The notes under the pieces were generated by a model. The model was not told the origin of the DNA, made no database searches, and saw only the letters and a list, made by a program, of their open reading frames with translations. From Candidatus Brevundimonas phytovorans (GTDB lineage Bacteria; Pseudomonadota; Alphaproteobacteria; Caulobacterales; Caulobacteraceae), in contig CP119309.1 of the NCBI GenBank assembly GCA_029203145.1, positions 2,501 to 66,500 on the forward strand: DNA of 64,000 bases, given 5' to 3'. Of the stretch, positions 1 to 12,781 are shown piece by piece. The position numbers and the translations under genes were made by a program. How positions within the stretch are numbered: the first letter of the stretch is position 1; each line of letters starts with the position of its first letter.

Positions 1-187
1 TCAAGGTTTGCAGCTGATCTTCGGATCGGTTGCATTGACATTGTGAAGGAAGAATTTGTCCGGCCCCTCATAGGCTTTCAGGACAGGTTCGAGAAGACAT
101 CGTCTGGCAAGTAAAATCAGGCATTGGATCCGGCGGATACCTCTTTCCATCCCCCGGGTAGTCCATGCATGAGTTTTGCTGAGAAAC
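1..187 (+). other. 16S-23S internal transcribed spacer (3' part)
   Basis: Sequence between the (out of window) 16S gene and the 23S gene. No tRNA is seen in this part. It holds the 5' arms of the 23S processing stems: 91-104, 106-113 and 169-195 are complementary to 3019-3032, 2998-3005 and 2964-2990 respectively, so the precursor 23S folds into a long RNase III type helix. Confidence 0.85.
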
Positions 188-2972
<2,785 letters not shown>

Positions 2973-3050
2973 TTTCTCAGCAAAACTCATTCGGTTCTAC
3001 TTGCCGATAACAATACGCGACGATGTCTTCTCTTTTTTATGTGTCTGGTT

Positions 3051-3168
3051 GACCCCGTGGCTATGTCGGAGGTTCCACACCCGATCCCATTCCGAACTCG
3101 GTCGTTAAGCCCTCCAGAGCCAATGGTACTTCGTCTCAAGGCGCGGGAGAGTAGGTCGCCGCGGGGTC
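3051..3168 (+). rRNA. rrf: 5S ribosomal RNA
   Basis: About 118 nt downstream of 23S with the typical core (GGTTCCACACCCGATCCCAT, then CCGAACTCGG, then GGAGAGTAGGTC). The terminal stem GACCCCG (3051-3057) pairs with CGGGGTC (3162-3168); an outer TCTGGT/ACCAGA pairing extends the precursor stem. Confidence 0.95.
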
Positions 3169-3269
3169 TACCAGATACATAAATCAGTCTTCTCATTCCT
3201 CTTGTCCTACCGAACTTCGGTCTACTTGAGGACTGTCTCGAACCCTTCTTCCTTCACTAACCGCCTTGC

Positions 3270-3346
<77 letters not shown>

Positions 3347-3352
3347 AATGCG

Positions 3353-3385
3353 AAAAGCCCCGCAGCCAAAACTGCGGGGCTTTTT
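3353..3385 (+). terminator. rRNA operon terminator
   Basis: Strong hairpin AAAAGCCCCGCAG, 6-nt loop, CTGCGGGGCTTTTT directly after the tRNA; ends the rrn transcript and, read on the other strand, also follows the regulator gene at 3406. Confidence 0.93.
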
Positions 3386-3405
3386 GCCGAGCGCTCAGGC
3401 GTGGC

Positions 3406-4029
3406 CTATCTTTCTGACGGACTGTCCACGAGGACGGCCGGCGTGCCGACGTAGAGCAGGACGGCGTCCTGCTCGGAGTCGTTGCGCACGAAATGGGCGA
3501 TCCGCCCGTCGAAATGCATCCCGTCGCCCGCCTTCAGAACGGTCTCGACATCGCCCGCGACGGCGAACAACTCGCCCTCGATGACATAGCGAAAAACCTC
3601 GCCGTTTATGGAGTCCACGGGAAAAGCGAACTGGGGTGGAATCCGCACCAGGACGGCGTCCAGCTTACGCGCCGGCAAGTCGGACGCCAGGTCGATGTAT
3701 TCGACCGATGATCCGATATCGATCCGCTTGGGCTGGTCAGAGCGGAAGACGATGTCGTCGGTCTGAGGCAGTTCCATGAAGTAGGAGACGTCCACGTCCA
3801 GCGCCTTGGCCAGATCGAGAAGGGACCAGACCGACGGCGTCGTCAGGCTGCGCTCCGCCTGGGAAATGAAGGGGGCGGAGAGCCCGCTCCGTGCGGCCAG
3901 CTCCTGTAGCGTCAGGCCCATTTCCTTGCGGCGCGCCTTGATTCTCTCGCCGATCGGCAGTCGAACCTGACCCGTTCGGGCTTCGAACTTCAGGAAGGCG
4001 CGTTTTTTGCTGGCTGCCGTCGATCGCAT
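3406..4029 (-). CDS. XRE-family regulator with C-terminal cupin domain
   Basis: DNA-binding transcriptional regulator of 207 residues. A helix-turn-helix of the XRE/Cro type spans about residues 27-85 (GERIKARRKEMGLTLQELA, then SGLSAPFISQAERS). A cupin beta-barrel follows from about 110 to 200 and probably senses a small ligand. An AGGAGG ribosome site lies 7 nt before the ATG. It is divergent from the TonB receptor/peptidase operon across a 219-bp AT-rich gap that holds a perfect hyphenated palindrome (4156-4172), so local control of that operon, and perhaps of itself, is likely. Regulators of this architecture often govern amine or amino-acid catabolism; the ligand here is unknown. Confidence 0.9.
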   Translation of the reverse strand: MRSTAASKKRAFLKFEARTGQVRLPIGERIKARRKEMGLTLQELAARSGLSAPFISQAERSLTTPSVWSLLDLAKALDVDVSYFMELPQTDDIVFRSDQPKRIDIGSSVEYIDLASDLPARKLDAVLVRIPPQFAFPVDSINGEVFRYVIEGELFAVAGDVETVLKAGDGMHFDGRIAHFVRNDSEQDAVLLYVGTPAVLVDSPSER

Positions 4030-4155
4030 CCCTGACCTCCTCTGTCATCCGAATCGTCGGTGGCGATCAGACTGAAAATTGAAGCGCCCCTACATCATTG
4101 TCGAGCGTTTTCCGTTGGCCTGAGCCTCAGGCCGAGGGGCACCATCCTATTTATG

Positions 4156-4172
4156 CATCAAATATTTTGATG
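4156..4172. promoter_or_regulatory. Palindromic operator candidate for the XRE-cupin regulator
   Basis: CATCAAA-TAT-TTTGATG, a perfect 7-bp inverted repeat with a 3-bp centre inside the AT-rich divergent intergenic region, 77 bp before the receptor gene and 126 bp before the regulator. Palindromes of this size suit an XRE dimer. Assignment is by position only. Confidence 0.6.
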
Positions 4173-4248
4173 TTATAAAATATATTGCCTCAACGCTCAT
4201 TTTATCACATTTTCGCTTCGATCTTCAAAAAGGGGTTGGGGAAGAAAA

Positions 4249-7167
4249 ATGAAGTACAATGTGAAACTGCTCACAGGGGTCGCCGCTGCTGGGATCCTGG
4301 TGACCCTGACCTCTCCGGCCTTGGCTCAGAGCCAGCAGACGCAGCCCGCTGACAAGGAGGCGGAGGCTGTTTCGGTCGATGACGTCGTCGTGACGGGCAG
4401 CCGCATCCGCCGGTCCGGCGCTGATACGCCGACGCCGACGACCATCATCAACGCCGAAGCCATCCGTCAGTCGGGCGTGACCGAAATCGCTGATCTGGTG
4501 AACCAGATTCCCAGCATGTTCGTGACGCAGAGCAATCAGACGTCAAACCAACTGGGCAATGCTGGCCTGAACGCGCTGGACCTGCGCGGACTGGGCACCG
4601 AACGGACCCTGGTGCTGGTGAACGGCCGCCGCCGTGTCCCCGCCATGCCGGGGTCTTCCGCCGTTGACGTCAGCGCCATCCCGGCAGGCCTGGTCGAGCG
4701 CGTCGAGGTCATCACCGGCGGCGCCTCGGCCCTGTACGGCGCCGACGCCGTGGCGGGTGTGGCCAACTTCATCCTGAAAGATGATTTCGACGGGCTGCAA
4801 TTCAGCAGCATGTACAGCGACTCCAGCCGCGGCGACATGCCCGGCTACAGCGCCGACATCCTTTGGGGCCGCAACTTCGCTGACGGGCGCGGCAACGTCA
4901 CCGCCTTCGGCGCCTACAACAGCGACAACGGCACCGTACTTGGTCAGGATCGTCCCTGGACCGCTGGGGGGCGGCCTCTCTATGTGCGCAAGGCCGGCGG
5001 CGTTTACGAACTGACTGACGGCGCTCGGAACGTCTATGATCTGAACACCGCTGTGGTCGAACTGGGCGGACACGCCAACCTGTTCACCTTCAATCCGAAC
5101 GGGGCGTTGCGCCCCGTGATCCTGGGGCCGGGCGGCGTACAGAACGCCAGCAGCGCCGATGCCGATCTGGGTTCGTTCCGCACCGATGGCGGCGAGTTCC
5201 TGGGACGCTACGACGACTGGGCGCTCATCGTGCCGAGCGAGCGCTACAGCGTCGCGGTCTCCGGCAATTACGATCTGAGCGACACGGTCCGTCTCTTTGG
5301 CGACTTTACCTATGCTCACACCGACTCCAAGGGGATCTATAGAGCCTACAACGCCTATGGCTATGACGTCCTCTACGAGGGCAACCCCTTCATCACGCCC
5401 GAGATGGAGGCGGCCAACGGCGGACCGATCGGCGACCTGTCCTTCGCCCGACGGTTCCCCGAATTCGGACGACAGGAAAACACCTACGATCGGAGCATGT
5501 ACCAGCTGACGGTCGGGGCTGAAGGCACTGTGCCCTTCTTCGGCGGGCGCACCTGGGATTGGGCCGCCCACTACTCCCAGGGCAAGACCCGACAAGAGGT
5601 CAAGGTCGTCAACGCCACCGCCGTGGACCGTTATTTCCTGGCGTTGGACGCCGTTGACGACGGCGAAGGCGGCGTAGCCTGCTACAGCACCCTCTATATC
5701 GACTCGAACGATGGATGCGTTCCGCTCAATCCGTTCAAGACGGTGACGCAGGATGTCATCGACTACCTGCAATACGACACCACGCCGACCGAAGAGACCC
5801 TGCGCCAGCGGGTGTTCTCGGCCTATGCCACGGGTGACATTTTCGATCTGCCGGCGGGCGCCGTGCAGGGCGTTCTGGGTGTGGAATACCGTAAGGAGAG
5901 CAACAACATCGGGGCCACCCCCGAGTATGATCCGAACAGCCCGCTCTTCGACCCCACGATCGGCATCACCCAGAACGGACTGGTCGGCGATTACAGCGTC
6001 TCCGAGGTGTTCGGCGAGCTGCGCCTTCCCCTGCTTGCAAACCTTCCATTTGCCGAAGACCTGTCGATCGAAGGGGCTGTGCGCTACTCGGACTACAGCA
6101 CGGCGGGTGAAACGACGGCCTACAAGGCGGCCCTCAACTGGCGTCCGATAGAAGACATCCGTTTCCGCTCGACCTATGGTCAGGCGGTGCGCGCGCCCAA
6201 TATCAGCGAGCTCTACACCGCCGACCAGGTCGGCGGTTCCTGGCTCTCGGACCCCTGCAACTACTACGACGTCGTCAACCGCACGAGCCGGACCGAGTTC
6301 ACGCAACCCAACTGCGCGGCCATCGCCCCGGACAATGTGAATACCTACTGGCAGTATCTGGACGTCATCTCGAGCGGCAACGAGGACCTCAAGGTCGAGA
6401 CGGCCACGACCTTTACGGTCGGCGTGTCGATCAAGCCCCGGTTCATTCCCAACCTGTCGCTGACGATCGACTATTTCGACATCGTTCTGGATGACGCCAT
6501 CGGCTCGTTCAGCGCCCAGACCATCATGAACAAGTGCGTCGACGCCGCGACCCTGGACAACCAGTTCTGTGATCTCGTCAAGCGCGATCCTGACACCGGC
6601 AACCTGATCTCGGTCAATGTTCAGGAATTGAACCTGTCGCAGTTCGCCACGCGCGGCATCGATTTCGAGGCCAATTACTGGTTCAGGCTCAGCGCGCTTG
6701 GTCTCAGCGAGAAGTTGGGGACCCTGTCCGTGAACGCGGTCTACACCCAGTTGCTGGAGCGCAGCTTCATTCTGGATCCGACGGATCCCAGCACCCAGTC
6801 GGACACCGTGGGCCTGTTTGGTTCGCCCGAGTGGAAGGGCGCGATCACCACGACCTGGAACGCCGGACCCTGGACGGCTAATTGGACCGTGCGCCACGTC
6901 TCCCCGATGCGCCCCGGCTCATCCGTGACCAAGGAGCTGTACGACGTCTACGAGACAGAGAATGTCTTTTACAGCGACATCTACGCTGGCTATGCGATCA
7001 ATGATCGGGTCTCGGTCTTTGGCGGGCTGCGCAACGCCTTCGACAAGGCGCCGCCGCGGCTTCCGGGCACCGAGGCGGGCGGGGCGAACTTCGAGTTCGG
7101 TTACCAGGCCGGCAATTTCGACGTCATCGGCCGGACCTACTACATCGGTCTCCGCGCGACCTACTGA
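4249..7167 (+). CDS. TonB-dependent outer-membrane receptor (peptide operon)
   Basis: Outer-membrane gated channel of 972 residues that would import a ligand with energy from TonB/ExbBD. An N-terminal signal peptide ends near residue 26 (SPALAQ). The plug domain begins at about 45 (VDDVVVTGSRIRR), followed by a large beta-barrel ending in an aromatic-rich strand (YYIGLRATY). A purine-rich site (GGGGAAG) precedes the ATG. It overlaps the next gene by one base (TGATG), so receptor and prolyl oligopeptidase are translationally coupled; with a DUF885 hydrolase and an APC permease downstream, a peptide or amino-acid-derived ligand is the best inference. No FecR/sigma pair accompanies it, consistent with control by the divergent XRE-cupin regulator. 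Confidence 0.93.
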   Translation: MKYNVKLLTGVAAAGILVTLTSPALAQSQQTQPADKEAEAVSVDDVVVTGSRIRRSGADTPTPTTIINAEAIRQSGVTEIADLVNQIPSMFVTQSNQTSNQLGNAGLNALDLRGLGTERTLVLVNGRRRVPAMPGSSAVDVSAIPAGLVERVEVITGGASALYGADAVAGVANFILKDDFDGLQFSSMYSDSSRGDMPGYSADILWGRNFADGRGNVTAFGAYNSDNGTVLGQDRPWTAGGRPLYVRKAGGVYELTDGARNVYDLNTAVVELGGHANLFTFNPNGALRPVILGPGGVQNASSADADLGSFRTDGGEFLGRYDDWALIVPSERYSVAVSGNYDLSDTVRLFGDFTYAHTDSKGIYRAYNAYGYDVLYEGNPFITPEMEAANGGPIGDLSFARRFPEFGRQENTYDRSMYQLTVGAEGTVPFFGGRTWDWAAHYSQGKTRQEVKVVNATAVDRYFLALDAVDDGEGGVACYSTLYIDSNDGCVPLNPFKTVTQDVIDYLQYDTTPTEETLRQRVFSAYATGDIFDLPAGAVQGVLGVEYRKESNNIGATPEYDPNSPLFDPTIGITQNGLVGDYSVSEVFGELRLPLLANLPFAEDLSIEGAVRYSDYSTAGETTAYKAALNWRPIEDIRFRSTYGQAVRAPNISELYTADQVGGSWLSDPCNYYDVVNRTSRTEFTQPNCAAIAPDNVNTYWQYLDVISSGNEDLKVETATTFTVGVSIKPRFIPNLSLTIDYFDIVLDDAIGSFSAQTIMNKCVDAATLDNQFCDLVKRDPDTGNLISVNVQELNLSQFATRGIDFEANYWFRLSALGLSEKLGTLSVNAVYTQLLERSFILDPTDPSTQSDTVGLFGSPEWKGAITTTWNAGPWTANWTVRHVSPMRPGSSVTKELYDVYETENVFYSDIYAGYAINDRVSVFGGLRNAFDKAPPRLPGTEAGGANFEFGYQAGNFDVIGRTYYIGLRATY

Positions 7168-9425
7168 TGCCAGAAGCAGAAGCGTCGCCATCGGCGGCTA
7201 TCGGGCGGTCTCCGGCTCGCATGGACCGGAGGCGGCTCCTTCTGCTCGGCGGGGCTGCTGTTGCGGCGTCCGTCGTTCCGGGACCGCTCAGCGCCGCCGC
7301 GCGCCGGGCGTGGGGCGCCTATCCGCCGACGCCGATTGAGCCGGTCGTCGACGCCTATGGCGGCGTCGACGTGGCCGATCCCTATCGGTGGCTTGAGGCG
7401 GACATCCGCACGTCCTCGCGCGTCGCTGACTGGGTCGCGGCCCAGAACCGCGTCTCCAGACCCTGCCTGGCGGGGCTGGAGGGGCGGTCGGCGATCGCGG
7501 CGCGGATCGATGCGCTGGACGAGATCGAGCGCATCGGCCTGCCGCAGGCGGCGGGCGAGCGTCTGTTCTACACGCGTCGGCTGGCGGGGGCCGAGCAGGC
7601 GTCGCTGTGGATGCGCGAGGGCGAGACCGGCACGCCCCGGCGCGTGCTCGATCCCGCCGACTGGTCCGACCGGGGCGACGTCGCCCTGGCCGACTTCGTG
7701 GTGTCGCGCGACGGTCGCCATGTCGCCTATGCGGTCCAGACCGCGGGTTCGGACTGGCGGGTATGGAAGGTGCTGGACCTCGACGCCGGGCGGACGCTGT
7801 CGGACGAGATCCGCTGGACCAAGTACGCTGGCGTCTTCTGGGCGCCGGACGGGACGGGCTTCTACTACACCGGCTTCCCCGCGCCGGACCCGCAGGCCCT
7901 CTATCTGGCCGGCAACCGCAACCTGCAGCTGCGGTTCCATCGCCTGGGCGACCCGCAGGCCGAGGATCGGCTGGTCTATGCCGACCCCGAAAATCCCGAT
8001 TGGCTCTTTGTCGGCCGGCTGTCGCAGGGCCGCTTCCTGGTGATCAACACCGGCTATGCGGGCGGCGGGGCGCAACTGCTGTGGAAGGACCTGAGCGTCG
8101 AGGGCTCAGACTTCACGCCGGTGCAGTTCGGGGTCTTCCAGCCGCTCACCGGCAACCGCTTCGTCGGCTCGGTCGGCTCGCGCCTGCTGGTCATGACCAA
8201 TGTCGAGGCGCCGAACTGGCGTCTGGTGTCCATCGACGCCGATCGTCCGCAGGACCCGCCCGTCGAAATCCTGGCGGAGGGCGATCAGCCGCTGGTTTCG
8301 GTCCGTCTGCTCGGAAAGCGTCTCTACGCCTGTCGCCTCAACGACGGCGAGTACCGGCTGACCATCCATGAGGCCGAAGGCGCCCTGACGGGGGAAATCG
8401 TCCTGCCGGGCGCGGGCCGGCTGCGCGGACCCGCCCCCGGCCGCCATGACGACGAGATCTTCTATCAGTTCTGCGGCTACGCCCAGCCCTACACCACCTA
8501 TCGCCATGACGTGACGCGAGGCGTGTCCGAGGTGATCGACCGCCCGGCCGGCCCGATTGCTTCCGGCGACTATGTCGTGGAACGGGTGATGGCTGAGACC
8601 CGCGCCGGACGGCTGCCGGTCTTCCTGGGCTATCGCCGGGGCGCGATCGTGCCCGGCGACACGCCGCTGATCCTCTATGGCTACGGCGGGTTCGGCGACT
8701 GGTATCCGCCCGACTTCAGTCCCGAGCAGGTGACATGGATGGACATGGGCGGCATCTTCGCCATCGCCGCCCTGCCGGGCGACGGCGCCTATGGCGAGGC
8801 CCTGCACCGCGCAGGCATGCTGGAGAACAAACCGGCGGTGTTCGACGCCTTCAACGACTGCGCCGAGCATCTGATCAAGGCCGGCTATACGCGTCCTGAG
8901 CGGATGGCGGCGTTCGGCTACAGCAACGGCGGCCTGCTGGTCGGCGGCGCCGTGGCCCGCAGGCCCGACCTCTATGCGGCGGCCATGCCGACGGTCGGCG
9001 TTCTGGACATGCTGCGCTTCCCCGCCTTCACCAACGGCCGGCTGTGGATTCGCGAATACGGCGATCCCCAGGACCCGGCGATGTTCCCGATCCTGCATGG
9101 CTATTCGCCCTATCATGCCGTCGTCGCGGGACAGACCTATCCCGCTCTTCTGATCGGAACGGGCGACACCGATGACCGCGTCAGCCCGACGCACAGTTTC
9201 AAATACGCGGCGCGGATGCAGGCCCTGGCCGACCCGTCGCGCCCGGTGCTTCTCAGCGTCGAGATGGACGCCGGTCACGGGGCGGGCAACAGTCGGTCGA
9301 AAACCGCGGCGGCGGCGGCGGACCGATTGGCCTTTGCGGCCTGGCGGCTGGGCCTCTCCCGGATCGACCGCGCGCTGGCGGCGGCGGGGCGGCCTTCGCC
9401 CGGTTCGCCGCTCCCTCGACGTTAG
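7167..9425 (+). CDS. Prolyl oligopeptidase family serine peptidase (S9A), Tat-exported
   Basis: Serine peptidase of up to 752 residues that cleaves short peptides after proline. The N-terminal beta-propeller covers about residues 60-470 and the alpha/beta-hydrolase domain about 480-735. The catalytic Ser586 lies in GYSNGG, the Asp in TDDRVSP (669-670) and the His704 in AGHGAG. The twin-arginine-like leader DRRRLLLLGG lies just after an internal Met at 7221, which may be the true start; the longer form overlaps the receptor stop codon by one base. Likely periplasmic, acting on peptides brought in by the upstream receptor. Confidence 0.93.
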   Translation: MPEAEASPSAAIGRSPARMDRRRLLLLGGAAVAASVVPGPLSAAARRAWGAYPPTPIEPVVDAYGGVDVADPYRWLEADIRTSSRVADWVAAQNRVSRPCLAGLEGRSAIAARIDALDEIERIGLPQAAGERLFYTRRLAGAEQASLWMREGETGTPRRVLDPADWSDRGDVALADFVVSRDGRHVAYAVQTAGSDWRVWKVLDLDAGRTLSDEIRWTKYAGVFWAPDGTGFYYTGFPAPDPQALYLAGNRNLQLRFHRLGDPQAEDRLVYADPENPDWLFVGRLSQGRFLVINTGYAGGGAQLLWKDLSVEGSDFTPVQFGVFQPLTGNRFVGSVGSRLLVMTNVEAPNWRLVSIDADRPQDPPVEILAEGDQPLVSVRLLGKRLYACRLNDGEYRLTIHEAEGALTGEIVLPGAGRLRGPAPGRHDDEIFYQFCGYAQPYTTYRHDVTRGVSEVIDRPAGPIASGDYVVERVMAETRAGRLPVFLGYRRGAIVPGDTPLILYGYGGFGDWYPPDFSPEQVTWMDMGGIFAIAALPGDGAYGEALHRAGMLENKPAVFDAFNDCAEHLIKAGYTRPERMAAFGYSNGGLLVGGAVARRPDLYAAAMPTVGVLDMLRFPAFTNGRLWIREYGDPQDPAMFPILHGYSPYHAVVAGQTYPALLIGTGDTDDRVSPTHSFKYAARMQALADPSRPVLLSVEMDAGHGAGNSRSKTAAAAADRLAFAAWRLGLSRIDRALAAAGRPSPGSPLPRR

Positions 9426-9461
9426 TTTTCGCGACGCCTTTTCTCAGGACCCGCCCTCGAC

Positions 9462-11252
9462 ATGACCCCACGACGCCTTTTGCTGACCGTGTCCGCCGTC
9501 GCCCTGATGGGACTGGCCGCGCCGGCCCTCGCCCAGACGACGGCGAAAGCCCCCGTCGAGGCCGCGCCGGCGTCCCGGGCCGCAGCAGACCTGAAGGCCC
9601 TGTTCGACGCCGATCAGGAATGGAGCCTCAAGGGCTCAGGCCGGGTGTCCGACAGTGAAGACGGTCAGGGCGACAGCGCCCGGCTGCCCCTTGTCGACCC
9701 GGCCAGTCAGCAGGACCGCACGGCCCACGCCCAAGCGATGCTGGCGGGTCTGGCGCGCATTCCGCGCGATCAACTGTCCGACGAAGATCAGATCAACGCC
9801 GACGTCTTTCGCACGATCTTCGAGGCGGCCCTGACCGATAGCCGCTATCGCGAATGGGAGATGCCGTTCAACAGCGACAGCTCCTTCTGGACCTATCTGG
9901 ACGAACGGCAACCGCTGCGCACCGCGGCTGATTACCGTAGCTACATCGGGCGGATGCGCGACGTTCCGCGCTACTTCGGCGATCAGATGACCAATATGCG
10001 CGCCGGGCTGGCGCGCGGGTTCAGCGTGCCTCGCGTCACCGTCGAGGGCCGTGACCAGTCGATCGCCGCCTTCATCGTGGCCGATCCCGAGGACAGCGCC
10101 TTTTACGCCGCCTTCCGTCAGATGCCCTCGACCATTCCGGCTGCGGAGCAGGCCCAGCTTCGCGAGGCGGCGCGCGTCGCCATCCGCGAGGCGGTCACGC
10201 CCGGCTATGAGGCCTTGCTGAGCTTCTACACCGACGAGTATCTGCCCCAGACGCGCACGACGATTTCCGCCCACGACCTGCCGGACGGCGACGCCTACTA
10301 CGCCGCCCAGATCCGCAAATACACCACCCTCGACATCACGGCCGCCGAGGTCCACCAGATCGGTCTGTCCGAGGTCGCGCGCATCGAGGCCGAGATGCGA
10401 CAGACCATGCGCGACGCCGGTTTCGACGGCACGCTGGAGGCCTTCATCCAGTTTCTGCGCACGGACCCGCAGTTCTACGCCAAGACGCCGGACGAGTTGC
10501 TGATGGTCTCGGCCTGGGTGGCCGTGCGGGTCGACGGGCGACTGGGCGAGGTCCTGGGCCAGCTGCCGCGTCGCCGGTTCACCATCGTGCCGGTGCCGGA
10601 GGCGCTGGCGCCCTTCTACACCGCCGGGCGCGGCGGCCTGACGAGCTGTCAGATGAATACCTACAACCTGCCCAGTCGGCCGCTCTACAACATCCCCGCC
10701 CTGACCCTGCACGAGTGTTCGCCCGGCCACAGCCTGCAGGCGGCCCTGGCGGAAGAACGCGACGACGGCCCGGATTTCCGGCGCAACACCTATTTCTCGG
10801 GCTTCGGCGAAGGCTGGGGCCTCTACACCGAATGGCTGGGGGTGGAGATGGGCATCTATCGCACCCCCTATGAGAATTTCGGCCGTCTTTCCTACGAGAT
10901 GTGGCGCGCCGCCCGTCTGGTCATCGACACGGGCCTGCACCAGGAGGGCTGGTCGCGCCAGCAGGCCATCGACTACCTGGCCTCGCACACGGCCCTGTCG
11001 CAGCACGAGGTGGAGACCGAGGTCGATCGCTACATCAGCTGGCCGGGCCAGGCCCTGTCCTACAAGCTGGGCGAGCTGACCATCCGTCGACTGCGGCGCG
11101 AAGCCGAGGCGGCCCTGGGGCCGCGCTTCGACCAGCGGCGCTTCCACGACGCCATCCTTGCCCTTGGCTCCGTGCCCCTGCCGACGCTTGAGGCGCGGAT
11201 TGCGCGTTTCATCCGCGACGAGCAGACGGCGGACGCGCCGCCGACGGCCTAA
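9462..11252 (+). CDS. DUF885 family putative metallo-hydrolase, secreted
   Basis: Protein of 596 residues with a cleavable signal peptide (hydrophobic stretch at 7-22 ending in APALAQ) and the DUF885 fold, related to M32-like metallopeptidases. The family motif HECxPGH is present at residues 417-423, followed by an EGWGLYTEWLG segment carrying the distal acidic residue. Catalytic mechanism is inferred from family resemblance. It lies 36 bp after the prolyl oligopeptidase with no terminator between and probably acts in the same periplasmic peptide-processing route. Confidence 0.85.
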   Translation: MTPRRLLLTVSAVALMGLAAPALAQTTAKAPVEAAPASRAAADLKALFDADQEWSLKGSGRVSDSEDGQGDSARLPLVDPASQQDRTAHAQAMLAGLARIPRDQLSDEDQINADVFRTIFEAALTDSRYREWEMPFNSDSSFWTYLDERQPLRTAADYRSYIGRMRDVPRYFGDQMTNMRAGLARGFSVPRVTVEGRDQSIAAFIVADPEDSAFYAAFRQMPSTIPAAEQAQLREAARVAIREAVTPGYEALLSFYTDEYLPQTRTTISAHDLPDGDAYYAAQIRKYTTLDITAAEVHQIGLSEVARIEAEMRQTMRDAGFDGTLEAFIQFLRTDPQFYAKTPDELLMVSAWVAVRVDGRLGEVLGQLPRRRFTIVPVPEALAPFYTAGRGGLTSCQMNTYNLPSRPLYNIPALTLHECSPGHSLQAALAEERDDGPDFRRNTYFSGFGEGWGLYTEWLGVEMGIYRTPYENFGRLSYEMWRAARLVIDTGLHQEGWSRQQAIDYLASHTALSQHEVETEVDRYISWPGQALSYKLGELTIRRLRREAEAALGPRFDQRRFHDAILALGSVPLPTLEARIARFIRDEQTADAPPTA

Positions 11253-11296
11253 CCCCCGCCCACTGACGACACAGTTCAAACCTTGGCAGGACCCTC

Positions 11297-12748
11297 ATGG
11301 CCTTCTGGAACCGCAGACGCTCTATCGACGCCATGCTGGCCCCGCACAGCGGCCACGCCCTGAAGAAGACGCTGGGCTGGCCGCACCTGATGGCGCTCGG
11401 CGTCGGGGCCATTGTCGGCACCGGCATCCTGACCCTGATCGGGGTCGGTGCGGGCCTGGCGGGACCGGCGGTGATGATCAGCTTCGCCCTGGCGGGTGTG
11501 GTCTGCGCCTGCGCGGCCCTGGCCTATGCTGAACTGTCGACGATGATGCCGGCGGCGGGCAGCGCCTACACCTATTCCTATGCGGTCCTGGGCGAGATGG
11601 TCGCCTGGATCGTGGGCTGGAGCCTGATCCTCGAATACTCCCTGGTGGTGTCGGCGGTGGCCGTGGGCTGGTCGGGGTACGCCACGCCCTTCCTCAGCGG
11701 GATCGGCGTCGACCTGCCGACCATGCTGACGGCGGGGCCCCATGCGGGCGGGCTGATCAACCTGCCCGCCGTCTTCATCATCGGCGTGGTGACCGCCCTG
11801 CTGCTGCTGGGCACCCGCGAGAGCGCGACCGTCAATGTCGTCCTTGTGCTGATCAAGATCGCGGCCCTGGCCATGTTCGTGGCCATCGCCCTGCCGCGCT
11901 TTGACCCGGCCCATTTCACGCCCTTCATGCCCAACGGCTTCGGCGCCCCCCAACTGCCCTTCCTGGCCCAGATCACCGGCCATCCCGTAGCCGCCCAGAC
12001 AGGGGTGATGGCGGCGGCGGCGATCATCTTCTTCGCCTTCTACGGCTTCGACGCCATCTCGACGGCGGCTGAGGAGACCAAGCGGCCGGAGCGCGACCTG
12101 GCCATCGGCATCCTGGGCTCGATGGTGGTCTGCACGGCGCTGTATCTGGTGGTGGCGGCGGCGGCGATTGGGGCGCGGCCGGTTGAAGCCTTCGCCGCCA
12201 GCGCAGAGCCCCTGTCCATGATCCTGCGGGAAGTCGGCGCCCCCTGGGCTGCGCAGATGGTGGCGGGAGCGGCGGTGGTGGCCCTGCCGACCGTCCTGCT
12301 GGCCTTCCTGTTCGGCCAGAGCCGCATCTTCCTGGGCATGGCGCGGGACGGCCTGTTGCCGCGACGGCTGGCGCGCGTCTCGGCCCGGGGCGTGCCGGCG
12401 GCGGTCACGGTGTTCACCGCCATCGTGGTGGCGATCCTGGCGGGCCTTCTGCCGCTCGACGAACTGGCTTCGCTGGCCAATGCGGGCACCCTGTGCGCCT
12501 TCGCCGCCGTGGGCGTCAGCCTGATGGTGCTGCGGGTCCGCGATCCGGGCCGCAAGCGGATGTTCAAGGCGCCCCTGTGGTGGCTGATCGGCAGCGTGAC
12601 CGTGATCGGCTGCCTGGTCTTCTTCTTCAGCCTCAAGCCCTTCACCCAGACGGCCTTCTTCATCTGGAACGGCCTGGGCCTGGTCATCTACCTCCTCTGG
12701 TCGTCACGCCACTCGCGCCTGGCCAAGGGCGAGGAAATGGCCGGCTGA
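11297..12748 (+). CDS. APC-superfamily amino acid permease
   Basis: Inner-membrane transporter of 483 residues with about 12 hydrophobic helices. The first helix carries the family signature GVGAIVGTGILTLIG and a consensus FYGFDAISTAAEE segment occurs near residue 250, typical of cationic amino acid transporter (CAT)-like members. An AGGA site precedes the ATG. As the last gene of the receptor-peptidase-hydrolase series it would move the released amino acid into the cytoplasm. Substrate not determinable from sequence. Confidence 0.9.
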   Translation: MAFWNRRRSIDAMLAPHSGHALKKTLGWPHLMALGVGAIVGTGILTLIGVGAGLAGPAVMISFALAGVVCACAALAYAELSTMMPAAGSAYTYSYAVLGEMVAWIVGWSLILEYSLVVSAVAVGWSGYATPFLSGIGVDLPTMLTAGPHAGGLINLPAVFIIGVVTALLLLGTRESATVNVVLVLIKIAALAMFVAIALPRFDPAHFTPFMPNGFGAPQLPFLAQITGHPVAAQTGVMAAAAIIFFAFYGFDAISTAAEETKRPERDLAIGILGSMVVCTALYLVVAAAAIGARPVEAFAASAEPLSMILREVGAPWAAQMVAGAAVVALPTVLLAFLFGQSRIFLGMARDGLLPRRLARVSARGVPAAVTVFTAIVVAILAGLLPLDELASLANAGTLCAFAAVGVSLMVLRVRDPGRKRMFKAPLWWLIGSVTVIGCLVFFFSLKPFTQTAFFIWNGLGLVIYLLWSSRHSRLAKGEEMAG

Positions 12749-12781
12749 CGAAGCCGGGCCCCGCGGGCGACCGATCGGGGC

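Noticed and set aside
4543..6897. 784-residue minus-strand ORF opposite the TonB receptor
   Set aside because: It is a GC-bias shadow; the plus strand encodes a clear receptor and the shadow has no family features.
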